A DNA stretch of 64,000 nt from Verrucomicrobiia bacterium (lineage in GTDB: Bacteria > Verrucomicrobiota > Verrucomicrobiia > Limisphaerales > JADLHS01), in assembly GCA_023953615.1 (NCBI GenBank), contig JAMLJH010000002.1, positions 1,166,492 to 1,230,491 of the forward strand, in the 5' to 3' direction. Both the position numbers and the translations under genes were made by a program. Numbering within the stretch: position 1 is the stretch's first letter; every line of letters starts with the position of its first letter. This document shows positions 8,995 to 18,691 of the stretch, in pieces. Below the pieces are notes generated by a model that did not search any database, was not told the DNA's origin, and saw only the letters and a program-made list of their open reading frames with translations.

Positions 8995-10704
8995 TTACGG
9001 CACAACGTCTTGGTCTCGCCACGCCTTCAGCACCTTGGCGAAATCAATATTCTTCGGCGCTTCGTTCCACGATTTGTAGAAAGAAGCATCATCGCTGACT
9101 GGCGCGGGGGTGGGTTCGGTAATTTTGATTCGCGTCGGCATCATCACCGAGTCACCTAGCAGGATGCACTCCCCGCGGCGAAGCGTTGAAAACATGCTCG
9201 CAATCCCACGGACAGAATCGGGCAGGAGGCTCTTGACGTATGCTTGGTCGTCCGGATTCGAGATTCGTAGGCAGAGAAAGCTATTACACTGCGAAAGTAT
9301 GGTGGCGGACACTTCGCGTGGGCGTTGGCTGATGGCAGTGAGGCTGATGCCATACTTGCGCCCTTCTTTGGCTATCCTCTCGGCTGAGTGCTTGGCTGCG
9401 TCTGTGGCCGGGTTGCTATCGCTTAAGTAAATGTGAGCCTCGTCTGCGAAGACGGCGATTGGGAAGCGCACCTTGTGGGCGCGGCGATGCCAATAGGCGA
9501 AGTCGAACAGGCAGCGGAGAATGAGCGAGATCACGGACGAGCGAACGTCGAACGGCACGGGGCTCAAATCGACAACTACAACCTTCTTTCGCGCTCCGGT
9601 TGCTTCGCCAAGCAGCCGACGGAACAAGGCTTCCATCGATGCGCTGGTGTTGTATTTCGTCGGCTTGAAGATAAGGTCGTAGCGTTTGTCGTTCAGTCGA
9701 GAGTCGATGCGCATTAGTAGGCGCGTGAAGTCGCCAAAGAGCGGTCCTTGCTTCGGCCCTTTCGCCCCAGCGACCATTTCCGTGTCGAGCCGCCTGAACT
9801 CACTTAGTATCGAGGTGAAATCAAAGAACACCGGTGTATCGATGGTGATTTTCTTGATCGCGAGTGCCTTGTTTTCTGGGTGGTTCTCTTTTGCGGCTTG
9901 CAGTAGTTCCTTGAACTTGGCGATTTGATTTGGGGCAGCGGACTCGCTGCGGTCTACCATGAGGCCGAGCAGTTCTTCGGAGTTCATTAGCCAATAGGGC
10001 AACTCCAAGTCGGTTGCGGAAATCACGTCGGCAGAAGCTCCGAAGGTGGCGGCATATTCACCGTGCAAATCGAACAGCACGATGGTCGCCTGCTGGAACG
10101 CACACATTTTCTGAATCAGCGATGCGACCGTCCACGACTTGCCACCGCCCGTCTGCCCAAGAATGGCGGCGTGACGAGTGAGGAAGGCATCGAGATTGAT
10201 TTTGGCCTGCTGGCTGGGAACGAGCGAAAGTTTTCCAATAGCAAAATCACCTTCCGCGTAGCTCGAATAAACCTTGTCGATCAGTTCCGGTGCAACTGCG
10301 AACACCGGCGCGTTCACAGTTGGAAGAACGTCAGAGCCGCGTTCAAATTTTCCCGCTGCGTCCATTGTGCCAACGGCAATAGTTGCCAGACCGCGATTTG
10401 CCCGGTCGAGAACGAACGCACCAGCAGAGTCAATGTCGCGAAGTTCCGACGCCGTGTTCTTCGCCTCGCGCATTTCAACGCTGGTGACCATGCAGAGTAA
10501 TCGCCCCGCTGGCAGCGCAATCATCACGAACGTCCCAGGTTGGCCAATGAGCACAGGCATCGGCCCAGCACCGGTAGCAAGGTGAATGGTCATGGACTCG
10601 GGCACTCCCATTTCCGATCCGGTTGACTGTTCGTGGTCGAGCAGTGACACGAAGATTTCGTCACCCGTGACGCCCACAACTTTGCCAATCTGGTAATTAC
10701 TCAT
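8995..10704 (-). CDS. HerA-type DNA translocase/helicase ATPase of a SIR2-HerA defence system
   Basis: Predicted 569 residues. The N-terminal beta-barrel (HAS) domain is followed by a FtsK/HerA motor: Walker A GQTGGGKS at 183-190, then VVVDLSPVPF and Walker B VFADEAHIYLSD around 425. It forms hexamers in the family and powers movement along DNA. Its gene begins 12 bases after a SIR2 gene on the same strand. That two-gene arrangement is the known SIR2-HerA anti-phage system, in which HerA assembles with SIR2 to control NAD+ cleavage and nuclease activity. An unrelated HerA-NurA repair role is less likely because no nurA is adjacent. Confidence 0.88.
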   Translation of the reverse strand: MSNYQIGKVVGVTGDEIFVSLLDHEQSTGSEMGVPESMTIHLATGAGPMPVLIGQPGTFVMIALPAGRLLCMVTSVEMREAKNTASELRDIDSAGAFVLDRANRGLATIAVGTMDAAGKFERGSDVLPTVNAPVFAVAPELIDKVYSSYAEGDFAIGKLSLVPSQQAKINLDAFLTRHAAILGQTGGGKSWTVASLIQKMCAFQQATIVLFDLHGEYAATFGASADVISATDLELPYWLMNSEELLGLMVDRSESAAPNQIAKFKELLQAAKENHPENKALAIKKITIDTPVFFDFTSILSEFRRLDTEMVAGAKGPKQGPLFGDFTRLLMRIDSRLNDKRYDLIFKPTKYNTSASMEALFRRLLGEATGARKKVVVVDLSPVPFDVRSSVISLILRCLFDFAYWHRRAHKVRFPIAVFADEAHIYLSDSNPATDAAKHSAERIAKEGRKYGISLTAISQRPREVSATILSQCNSFLCLRISNPDDQAYVKSLLPDSVRGIASMFSTLRRGECILLGDSVMMPTRIKITEPTPAPVSDDASFYKSWNEAPKNIDFAKVLKAWRDQDVVP

Positions 10705-10716
10705 AAAGGTATCCGG

Positions 10717-11751
10717 TTAGAAGAGCTTCACGAACTCGCTGAATTTCCAAAGGTCTGTGCCGGGTGTAGCCGCTTTGCCACCCATGAACACCTCGTTTGA
10801 ATAGCCGCCTCCGAACGAAGGCAGCTTTTTGAAATCGGCCACTCCGCTCGGCTCAATTTGGTTCAATGTAAAGAGCCGGATGCGTCCAGTTTTTAGTGCA
10901 GGCAAAACGAGATGCTGGTTGATGTGCTCGTCACCAAAACTGAATCCACAGCAAAGAATGTATTTGCACGCCCCACCAAGAACGCGGCTCATGTAAGCAA
11001 ACATCGTTTCGTGCGGCGGCGCTAGGGCCTCCATGACTTTTTTCCGGCGCGGCAAGACCATGACGCGGTTCGCTGGCCCTGAGAGGACATCGGGATGTCG
11101 CTCAAAAAATTGTCCGGCGTCGGATGTCCATGAGATCGAGCCGTGAAGTTTCACCAGCTTTATCGCGAGCTGGTTGTTTGGGGTAAAGCGATTGCCAACA
11201 ACCTCGCCCGACGTTGCCATGAACTGGCCAGGGTTAAAGAAACGCTCGGTGCATCCGGAAAATCCGTTCTCAATAAGCACGCCAGCTTTCGCTGCTGCGA
11301 CCTCAAACAGCAGGTCATAATTCGTTGTGAAAATCCAGACCGTGCATGGGCGTCCGAATGTCCGCTTGGATAGAGCACGGAAGAACTGGACGTGATTGTC
11401 GATATTGGGAGTTTTGACCGCTAGGATTTCGTGGACCACCAGTTCCCGAAATCTGGGCTCAAGTGCGATGCATTGCGCATCCTTCGAGTTGATGGCATGG
11501 GCGATGAGTAAGTCAGCAATCTCCTCAATGTTTGGCGTAGCCTTCGCATCATCATAAGACGACCCGGCAGCCTTGAGCACTTTGTCGAGAACGGCACGTT
11601 CAGCCGGCGTGAGAGCACCAACAACCTTTCGAGTCAGGCCATTCATCATCGGATAGCCAGCTTCTACCGACGTGCCAGCGCCGAAGAGAAACCCTGTACC
11701 TTCGAGTGAGTGATTGATGTTGGGCAAGATGGTTACGAGGTCTAGGCTCAT
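10717..11751 (-). CDS. SIR2-family NADase of a SIR2-HerA defence system
   Basis: Predicted 344 residues. GFLFGAGTSVEAGYP near 20-34 is the SIR2 NAD-binding GAGxS motif, FTTNYDLLFE at 141-150 matches the conserved TxNYD segment, and KLHGSISW at 201-208 supplies the catalytic histidine region. Defence SIR2 domains hydrolyse NAD+ to starve phage-infected cells. There are no zinc-binding cysteine pairs, unlike protein-deacetylating sirtuins. It is the first gene of a two-gene operon with HerA. A gene fragment ends just upstream (7 bases before this start), suggesting insertion into, or deletion of, an older gene. Confidence 0.88.
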   Translation of the reverse strand: MSLDLVTILPNINHSLEGTGFLFGAGTSVEAGYPMMNGLTRKVVGALTPAERAVLDKVLKAAGSSYDDAKATPNIEEIADLLIAHAINSKDAQCIALEPRFRELVVHEILAVKTPNIDNHVQFFRALSKRTFGRPCTVWIFTTNYDLLFEVAAAKAGVLIENGFSGCTERFFNPGQFMATSGEVVGNRFTPNNQLAIKLVKLHGSISWTSDAGQFFERHPDVLSGPANRVMVLPRRKKVMEALAPPHETMFAYMSRVLGGACKYILCCGFSFGDEHINQHLVLPALKTGRIRLFTLNQIEPSGVADFKKLPSFGGGYSNEVFMGGKAATPGTDLWKFSEFVKLF

Positions 11752-11757
11752 AGCATT

Positions 11758-11895
11758 TCACGCTGCATACAGCAGCGATTTGAGTTGGTTGGCGGCGGTG
11801 CGGAGCTGATCTGCACCGCCGGATTTGCCGATGATTTCGTTCACGTCGCCGTGGTGGAAAATGGGCGGGAGTTTCAGCATGTCGCGCAGCGTAGT
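11758..11895 (-). pseudogene. C-terminal fragment of an unidentified gene
   Basis: Reading leftward, about 45 codons look protein-like (TLRDMLKLPPIFHHGDVNEI, then a Gly/Ala-rich helix ending KSLLYAA and a TGA at 11758-11760), just before the SIR2 gene. Further upstream in this frame the sequence runs into stop codons and intergenic repeat text, and no start codon fits. It is probably the tail of a gene whose front was lost. I do not recognise the family with confidence. Confidence 0.4.
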
Positions 11896-12241
11896 TAAAA
11901 AGGCTGCTTGAGCAAAGCAAAAGCCTCGTGAATTTGACAGGATGAACGGGATTTACAGGATGACACTTTCTCTGGGTCTCTGCGCCTCGGTGACCCTTAA
12001 CTTCAGAACCTGATGAAATCGCCGCGCGTCTGCAGTTGCCTCGAGTTGCGGCGTTCAGTGTAAATAAACCGTGCGCGCTGGGATAACGCCAAGAGATCAA
12101 ACTGACCGGGCGTTGGCGTGGCGGCGGCTCGGTCGAAACTGCGGCGGCTTGGCTTTGATAAACTTTCGGTTAAGCTGTGAGGCGTTACGCGGGGGAATCC
12201 ACGACTTTTTGTTTCCTCCGTGTTCGCAATCATCTTTTTGT
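11896..12241. other. Intergenic debris before DoxX gene
   Basis: This stretch includes the near-duplicate ACAGGATG units at about 11938 and 11955, a short intergenic repeat style, plus open frames with no recognised motif. No RNA gene is visible. The rightward DoxX promoter should lie near its end. Confidence 0.35.
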
Positions 12242-12673
12242 ATGTACGCTAATTTGGTTAAACTTTTTCTGCGGCTTTCATTGGGGATCGGGTTTTTATC
12301 GGCGGTGGCGGATCGGTTCGGCTTCTGGCATCAAGGCGTGGCCTGGGGCAACTGGGAGAATTTTCTGAAATACACCGCCACCCTGACGCCGTGGTTGCCA
12401 GCGTCGTTGGTGCCGGTGGCCGGGATCCTGGCCACGGCCGCCGAGGTCATTTTTGCGCTGGCCTTGATCGTGGGTTTCCGCACGGATTTGTTTGCCAAAT
12501 TGAGCGGCGGATTGTTGCTGGTGTTTGCTCTCTCAATGGCGTTGTGGACGGGAATCAAACGTCCGTTGGACGCTTCGGTGTTTGCGGCATCAGCCGCCGC
12601 TTTGGCGCTGCCTTTGATTCGAGGAAAATTCCTCGAACTGGATAATTTGCTTTCGCGAAAACGAGCGGGCTGA
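12242..12673 (+). CDS. DoxX-family membrane protein
   Basis: Predicted 143 residues with four hydrophobic spans: residues about 5-25 (LFLRLSLGIGFLSAVADRFG), 50-75, 78-98 and 105-125. The SAVADRFG motif in the first span and the spacing of the remaining helices match the DoxX family of small inner-membrane proteins, linked in other bacteria to thiol or redox homeostasis. The start at 12242 places the first helix directly at the N-terminus. It is monocistronic and convergent with the sulfurtransferase gene. Confidence 0.8.
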   Translation: MYANLVKLFLRLSLGIGFLSAVADRFGFWHQGVAWGNWENFLKYTATLTPWLPASLVPVAGILATAAEVIFALALIVGFRTDLFAKLSGGLLLVFALSMALWTGIKRPLDASVFAASAAALALPLIRGKFLELDNLLSRKRAG

Positions 12674-12733
12674 TGCGCGAGGGTTGATTGAAGCGACGGC
12701 TCGCGCCGCCGTTCCGAAGTTGACAAGCCCAAC

Positions 12734-12763
12734 AAAAACGTCCTGCCATTGCTGACAGGACGT
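12734..12763 (-). terminator. Rho-independent terminator after the sulfurtransferase gene
   Basis: On the minus strand an 8-bp stem ACGTCCTG/CAGGACGT with a 10-base loop is followed by TTTTTG. It lies about 50 bases beyond the sulfurtransferase stop and also separates it from the convergent DoxX gene. Confidence 0.8.
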
Positions 12764-12813
12764 GAGGTTGAAAGGCCCGATAATCGCCTCAGTAGGTGAG
12801 ACGGTAACGGCGA

Positions 12814-13659
12814 TTACTTTTCAATCGGAGCGCCGACGATGCTGCCGTATTCGGTCCAACTGCCGTCGTAGTTTTTCACGTTGTTCAAGCCGAGCAGGTA
12901 TTTCAGCACGAACCAGGTGTGGCTGGAGCGTTCGCCGATGCGGCAATAGGCAATGGTTTCCTTGTTCGGGTCCACGGCGTTTTTATCCAGGTAAATGCCG
13001 CGCAGTTCGTCCGCGGATTTGAAGGTGCCGTTCGCGCCCACGGCCGTGCTCCAGGGAATGCCTTTGGCGCCGGGAATGTGTCCGCCGCGTTGCGCGGTTT
13101 CCGTCATGCCGGGCGGCGCGATGACTTTGCCGGTGAACTCGTCCGGACTGCGCACGTCCACGAGATTGCAGGTTTGATCGGGGCGCTGTTTGAGCAGTTC
13201 GGGCAACAACGTGCGCAGGCTCAAATCCGGTCCGCTGGCCTGATATTGCGTGGGCGTAACCTTTGGCAGGTCCGTCGTCATTTCCTTGTCGGCTTCATTG
13301 AGCCATTTGATGCGACCGCCATTCATCAGGCGCACGTCCTTGTGTCCATAAATTTTGAACAGCCAAAAGCCGTACGCGGCGAACCAGTTGTTGTTATCGC
13401 CGTACAGAATGACGGTGTCCGCGGGCAGGATGCCGGCGTCGCTGAGCAATTTTTCAAAAGCGGCTTTGGTGATGATGTCGCGCCGCACCTGATCTTGCAG
13501 TTGCGTTTGCCAATTGAAGCCCACCGCACCCGGAATGTGTCCGGCCGCGTAGGCTTTGCTGTCCACGTCTATTTCGACGAGTTTGATCCCCGGTTTACCG
13601 AGGTTTTGTTTGACCCAGTCGGTTTCGACCAGGACTTCAGGATGTGCATAGTTTGCCAT
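12814..13659 (-). CDS. Two-domain rhodanese sulfurtransferase
   Basis: Predicted 281 residues, the size of thiosulfate or 3-mercaptopyruvate sulfurtransferases. Two rhodanese repeats are visible: an inactive N-terminal one (HIPGAVGFNW, VILYGDNNNWFAAYGFWLF) and a C-terminal one (VDVRSPDEFTG, HIPGAKGIPW) with the active loop YCRIGERSSHTWF, where the cysteine carries the persulfide. The loop CRIGERS is closer to thiosulfate-type enzymes than to CG[S/T]GV[T/S] mercaptopyruvate enzymes. It transfers sulfane sulfur to thiols or cyanide. It follows a cysteine synthase gene by 10 bases in the same direction, so the two form a sulfur-metabolism operon. Confidence 0.92.
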   Translation of the reverse strand: MANYAHPEVLVETDWVKQNLGKPGIKLVEIDVDSKAYAAGHIPGAVGFNWQTQLQDQVRRDIITKAAFEKLLSDAGILPADTVILYGDNNNWFAAYGFWLFKIYGHKDVRLMNGGRIKWLNEADKEMTTDLPKVTPTQYQASGPDLSLRTLLPELLKQRPDQTCNLVDVRSPDEFTGKVIAPPGMTETAQRGGHIPGAKGIPWSTAVGANGTFKSADELRGIYLDKNAVDPNKETIAYCRIGERSSHTWFVLKYLLGLNNVKNYDGSWTEYGSIVGAPIEK

Positions 13660-13668
13660 AAGTCATGA

Positions 13669-14634
13669 TTACGGTTTAAGCCCCGTGCCCAATTCGGGAA
13701 CGTGTTTCGCGAGGTTCGAAGTGTATTTGAAAATGTTGTCGGGAAAGATCATCACGCCGTGCCCGTTTTGATCGCGGCGCACGATATCCAATGCGCCCTC
13801 GAAAATCAGTCCGGAACTGGGGCCGGCGAGCAATCCTTCATTGCGGCACAACTCCAGCGCACGCGTGTAGGCGAGACGAAAATCCACTTCGAGGATGTCA
13901 TCCACCAGCGAGGCATCGAAGAGTTTGGAGACGCCCAGTTGCGAAACGTTGCGCAGCCCGGGCACGTCGTGGCCTTCAGTGGGTTGCACGGCGATGATTT
14001 TTACGTCCGGATTTTTCTCGCGCAGAAATTTGGCCGTGCCCGTCACCGTGCCGCAGGTGCCGAGAGAAACGAACAAGTGGGTAATTTTGCCTTCGGTTTG
14101 CCGCCAGATTTCCGGGCCGGTGGTGGTGTAATGCGCCTCAACATTCTTGGCGTTTTCGTACTGGTTGGGCATCGCGTATTTTTGAGGCGACGCCTTGGCG
14201 TGAGTCTTGGCCAGATTGATTGAACCATCGCCCAGGCCGGGCGCGGGACATAGCTCGTCCGAGATCACTTCCAGGTCCGCCCCCACGATTTTCAGCAGAA
14301 TCTTTTTTTCCGTCGGAATTTTGTTGGGGACCACCGCCAGCAAACGGTGGCCGCGCGCCCGCGCCAGCGCGGCGAGGCTGATGCCGGTATTGCCCGAAGT
14401 AGGTTCCACCAAACCGCGCCCATCGGTCAACTGGCCGCGTTCTTCCAAATCCCGCAGCAGCGCCCAAGCGGCGCGATCCTTCACCGAACCGAACGGATTC
14501 ATCCATTCCAGTTTGGCGTAGAGCGGAAAATTCGGCATCGGGTTGAGCTGATTGATGCGGACCAATGGCGTGGGGTTCTGCTCGGTGGGCAGCAGTTCAA
14601 AGATATTTTCGTAAACGCGTGTCTGATGATTCAT
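13669..14634 (-). CDS. Cysteine synthase-like PLP enzyme
   Basis: Predicted 321 residues from the ATG at 14634 (MNHQTRVYENIFELLP). NPFGSVKDRAAW contains the lysine that binds pyridoxal phosphate, and EPTSGNTGISLAALARARGH is the substrate-binding loop of the cysteine synthase/cystathionine beta-synthase family. SLGTCGTVTGTAKFLRE is the phosphate-binding glycine loop. It makes cysteine from O-acetylserine (or O-phosphoserine) and sulfide. The long insertion with YAMPNQYENAKNVEAHY is family-typical. It is co-transcribed with the sulfurtransferase. Confidence 0.92.
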   Translation of the reverse strand: MNHQTRVYENIFELLPTEQNPTPLVRINQLNPMPNFPLYAKLEWMNPFGSVKDRAAWALLRDLEERGQLTDGRGLVEPTSGNTGISLAALARARGHRLLAVVPNKIPTEKKILLKIVGADLEVISDELCPAPGLGDGSINLAKTHAKASPQKYAMPNQYENAKNVEAHYTTTGPEIWRQTEGKITHLFVSLGTCGTVTGTAKFLREKNPDVKIIAVQPTEGHDVPGLRNVSQLGVSKLFDASLVDDILEVDFRLAYTRALELCRNEGLLAGPSSGLIFEGALDIVRRDQNGHGVMIFPDNIFKYTSNLAKHVPELGTGLKP

Positions 14635-14647
14635 GTGTAACCCAAAA

Positions 14648-15229
14648 TTACCGTTTCGATCGCACCCCTTTCCGCGCGGGCACCGGCTTGGTTGCCTTGG
14701 CTGGCCGGGCGACCTCGCCAAGCTCCGCCATCTGTTTGATTTCTTTCAATTCTTTTACTCGAATGGAAGCCAGCCCGCGGATGGGGAAGTGCATCAAATA
14801 AACTTTGCTCTTTTCGATGGCCGCATGCCAGCCAAATTCACAATCGCGACAGCCATAAAATTTATTGAACGTCACCTTGCCGATGAAACAAACCACTTTG
14901 GGCTGGTGTTGGCGGATGATCTGCCTGGCCCGTTGGACGCCGGTTTGCTCCTCGCCCGGACGCAGTTCGGTCACGACCACCGTGGGGCGATCCACCAAAT
15001 TCACAAAGTTCAAGCCGTACTCGGGCATGAATTTCTCATCGTAAACGCGGCGCAGGGTTTGATCGTTTTTCAGATCGCTTTCCGCTTCCGCCAGTAAACC
15101 GGCCCGACTGAGCAGATACCAGAACATCTTGTTGTTGGAAAAGGGCACGCCGCGCCGGTGCGATCCCGGATGCGGATTGATGCCAACGAACAGGATTTTT
15201 GCGCCCGGAGATATTTTATACTCGACCAT
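14648..15229 (-). CDS. Mug/TDG-family mismatch uracil-DNA glycosylase
   Basis: Predicted 193 residues from the ATG at 15229, one base after the stop of the upstream gene; a longer start at 15277 would overlap that gene. ILFVGINPHPGSHRRG holds the GINP motif that defines the Mug/TDG branch of uracil-DNA glycosylases, and KVVCFIGKVTFNKFYG and MHFPIRGLAS are later conserved segments. It would excise uracil or thymine from G mismatches. It ends a five-gene operon headed by an NsrR-type regulator, which suggests DNA repair tied to nitrosative deamination. Confidence 0.85.
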   Translation of the reverse strand: MVEYKISPGAKILFVGINPHPGSHRRGVPFSNNKMFWYLLSRAGLLAEAESDLKNDQTLRRVYDEKFMPEYGLNFVNLVDRPTVVVTELRPGEEQTGVQRARQIIRQHQPKVVCFIGKVTFNKFYGCRDCEFGWHAAIEKSKVYLMHFPIRGLASIRVKELKEIKQMAELGEVARPAKATKPVPARKGVRSKR

Positions 15230-15230
15230 A

Positions 15231-15932
15231 TCAAGCGGTGGTGCCGGCGCGACGAGCGCGCGGCGCCGGAGCTTCAAGTTTCGAGGCGGCGGGCGGCGCG
15301 GGATAGGTGATGGTTAATCCGCGCACTTTGGCAAACGGCGTCAGGGTGTGAACGCGGCGGCTCTTCGGTCCAATGATGTCTTCCGCGCGAATACCGCGCA
15401 CCAGCAACGCATCCGCAATGAGCGAGCGATGGCAGCGCCACGGCACCGCTTCGGCACACATCAACGCCGTGCGTTCGCGGCGCGCGCGCTTGATTAATTC
15501 CTCGAGGCTTTGCTTGAATTCCGGGGTCTGCATGTAATCCGCATAACCGCGAAAGGATGCGTTGCGCCAGGCGGTATTGATCGAGTCCCGCTTGGTATGG
15601 CGCAGTCCGCCGAGACCCGGCCAATGGACATAATGCAATCCTTCCTTTTCGAGGTTCTTGGCGAGGGTTTCTTTATTGAACTGCGGATTGTAACGCGAGC
15701 GCGGCACCGTTCGCACGTCCGCGACGAGCGACACTTCGTAGGCACGCAACAATTCCACGAACTCCGCGAGCGAACGGGTCGAATGACCAATCGTCAGCAC
15801 GACGAATTGGGTTTTCTTGCGGCTGGCGGAGCCAGCGCTTCGTTTCGGTTTCGAAGCGGAGTCGCTGCTGACTTTTCTAATTACTGGATTCGGTTTCGTA
15901 CGGGCCGCATTCTGCTGAGGACGAATTTTCAC
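15231..15932 (-). CDS. DUF488 family protein
   Basis: Predicted 233 residues from a GTG at 15932 that overlaps the upstream stop (GTGA). The first 45 residues are polar and lysine/serine rich. The domain then starts VVLTIGHSTRSLAEFVELL and contains DVRTVPRSRYNPQFN, HWPGLGGLR and the cysteine/histidine segment MCAEAVPWRCHRSLIADALL, all characteristic of DUF488. The biochemical role is unknown; conserved cysteines suggest redox or nucleic-acid chemistry. A second, YeaO-like DUF488 gene lies at 27023-27379. It sits inside the NsrR operon. Confidence 0.88.
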   Translation of the reverse strand: MKIRPQQNAARTKPNPVIRKVSSDSASKPKRSAGSASRKKTQFVVLTIGHSTRSLAEFVELLRAYEVSLVADVRTVPRSRYNPQFNKETLAKNLEKEGLHYVHWPGLGGLRHTKRDSINTAWRNASFRGYADYMQTPEFKQSLEELIKRARRERTALMCAEAVPWRCHRSLIADALLVRGIRAEDIIGPKSRRVHTLTPFAKVRGLTITYPAPPAASKLEAPAPRARRAGTTA

Positions 15933-16378
15933 TTCGCCGCAAAGCTGGCGCGATCGTCGGCTTCCAACCAGTCGAAGGTCGTGGCCGTTTCGGGCTTCAA
16001 CCCGTGTTTGGCACAATTTTCCACAAAGTAAGCGCGCTTTTCGGGGTAATTATACAAGCTGTCCGCTTCCACTTTATCAGACCAGGCTTTCACTTCCTCG
16101 GGCGTCTTCTTGGCGCCGTTGGCGTTGAGCCAAGCACCGATTTCCTCGTAAGTCTTGGCCGCCTGCACGGCCGCCTGAAATTGCGGGCCGGTGATTTCCT
16201 TGAACCCGAACAGGACGTTGTCCAACGGACAATCAAAATTATATTCGCCCCGCTTTCCGTTGAGGTTGGCGCGGCACTTGTCCACGGCGCGTTTCGCAAT
16301 CACGTATCCGCCGACGCGTTCGCGCGGGCTGGAAGGGGCTTGCCGGGTTAGGTCTCGATCAATAATAGGTGTGCTCAT
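15929..16378 (-). CDS. DUF5069 family protein
   Basis: Predicted 149 residues, cytoplasmic. RERVGGYVIAKRAVDKCRA near the start and NFDCPLDNVLFGFKEI are typical of DUF5069, a small helical family of unknown function often found in Verrucomicrobia. It overlaps the zinc-protein gene upstream (ATGA) and the DUF488 gene downstream (GTGA), so its translation is coupled within the NsrR operon. Confidence 0.82.
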   Translation of the reverse strand: MSTPIIDRDLTRQAPSSPRERVGGYVIAKRAVDKCRANLNGKRGEYNFDCPLDNVLFGFKEITGPQFQAAVQAAKTYEEIGAWLNANGAKKTPEEVKAWSDKVEADSLYNYPEKRAYFVENCAKHGLKPETATTFDWLEADDRASFAAK

Positions 16379-16602
16379 TTAATTAATTTCTCTCTGGTTT
16401 GATTGGCTTCGGGTTCGCGCGGCCACAGGTCGTCCTTGCCAAATTCCGGACAGCACGAGCCGCTCCCGACGTAACATTCCTGACACAAGACGCGATCGCC
16501 AAAATGAAACGCGCCAAATTTTCCGCAAACATCACAAACGGCTTTTTCATCCGCACGGACGGAACCAGCCGTTGATTTCTCAATTACCTTCGTGGTTTTC
16601 AT
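16375..16602 (-). CDS. Small cysteine-rich, probably zinc-binding protein
   Basis: Predicted 75 residues. The pattern CDVCGKFGAFHFGDRVLCQECY gives two CxxC knuckles 15 residues apart, and GSGSCCPEFG adds two more cysteines, so a treble-clef zinc ribbon is likely. Its start overlaps the end of the Rrf2 gene (ATGA) and its end overlaps the DUF5069 gene (ATGA). The function is unknown; a metal or nitric-oxide-sensitive site would fit the operon. Confidence 0.75.
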   Translation of the reverse strand: MKTTKVIEKSTAGSVRADEKAVCDVCGKFGAFHFGDRVLCQECYVGSGSCCPEFGKDDLWPREPEANQTREKLIK

Positions 16603-17090
16603 ACCTCAACTTTCGTGCGAGTGACATCACGAGGCGTGGTGGTCACCGCAACCGATGCTTCCATTCCCAATACCGCCCGGATGCGAGCGGGTTGTTGGAG
16701 CAAATCCGCCAGTGTGTAGCGATCCAAAACTTGAAAAAACGCGGCGGACGCTTCCTGCAAAACACTCTTGAACCGACAGGCCGGTTGCAGCCGGCAAACC
16801 CGATTTCGCGCGTCCCGACAGTTAATCATCGTTTCGCTTTCTTCGCCCAGCCGCACAATGTCGCCCACGCGAATGGCCTCCGGCGCTTGCGCAAGGGTGA
16901 AGCCGCCACCCACGCCGCGGTGCGTGTTCAGATAACCGTGCCGTCCCAGATCATTGACGATCTTGACCAGGTGATGCCGCGAAATGGCGAAGGTTTCCGC
17001 AACTTTCGCCACCGTCATTCGTCCGGAATCGCACAGCGCGGTTTGCACCAGCACGCGCACGGCGTAATCGGAGTAGGCACTTAGTTGCAT
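16599..17090 (-). CDS. nsrR: NsrR-type Rrf2 family [Fe-S] repressor
   Basis: Predicted 163 residues. The N-terminal winged helix (MQLSAYSDYAVRVLVQTAL, ISRHHLVKIVNDLGRHGYL) and wing (RGVGGGFTLA) match Rrf2. The cluster loop NCRDARNRVCRLQPACRFK offers three cysteines, and what follows (LQEASAAFFQVLDRYTLADLL) matches NsrR rather than IscR. NsrR uses its Fe-S cluster to sense nitric oxide and releases DNA when nitrosylated. The gene heads an operon of five overlapping genes, and an NsrR-like palindrome lies 46 bases upstream, so autoregulation is likely. Confidence 0.88.
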   Translation of the reverse strand: MQLSAYSDYAVRVLVQTALCDSGRMTVAKVAETFAISRHHLVKIVNDLGRHGYLNTHRGVGGGFTLAQAPEAIRVGDIVRLGEESETMINCRDARNRVCRLQPACRFKSVLQEASAAFFQVLDRYTLADLLQQPARIRAVLGMEASVAVTTTPRDVTRTKVEV

Positions 17091-17135
17091 CCCGCAAGAA
17101 ATATGGGAACAGCTTTTTCCGAGAGCAAGTTAAAC

Positions 17136-17152
17136 ATGCACTTGAAATACAT
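17136..17152. promoter_or_regulatory. Candidate NsrR operator
   Basis: ATGCACTTGAAATACAT is an imperfect inverted repeat that closely resembles the NsrR consensus (ATGnAnTTnAAATnCAT-like). It lies between the divergent nsrR operon (start 17090) and fumC (start 17285), so it could control both. The AT-rich bases around it probably contain the promoters. Confidence 0.6.
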
Positions 17153-17284
17153 ATTTAATGTAACTAGCCTCTTATGTTAGTTTTTCTTTTGTGAGGTGAA
17201 ACGCCGATTTCGCGGACAAAGGTGCGGACGAGGCGTCACCAACGAAATTTTACAGCAATAACATCAAACCGGATAAACATACTT

Positions 17285-18691
<1,407 letters not shown>

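Noticed and set aside
12003..12233. 76-residue minus-strand frame before the DoxX gene
   Set aside because: Low-complexity text with no start context; looks like intergenic repeat sequence.
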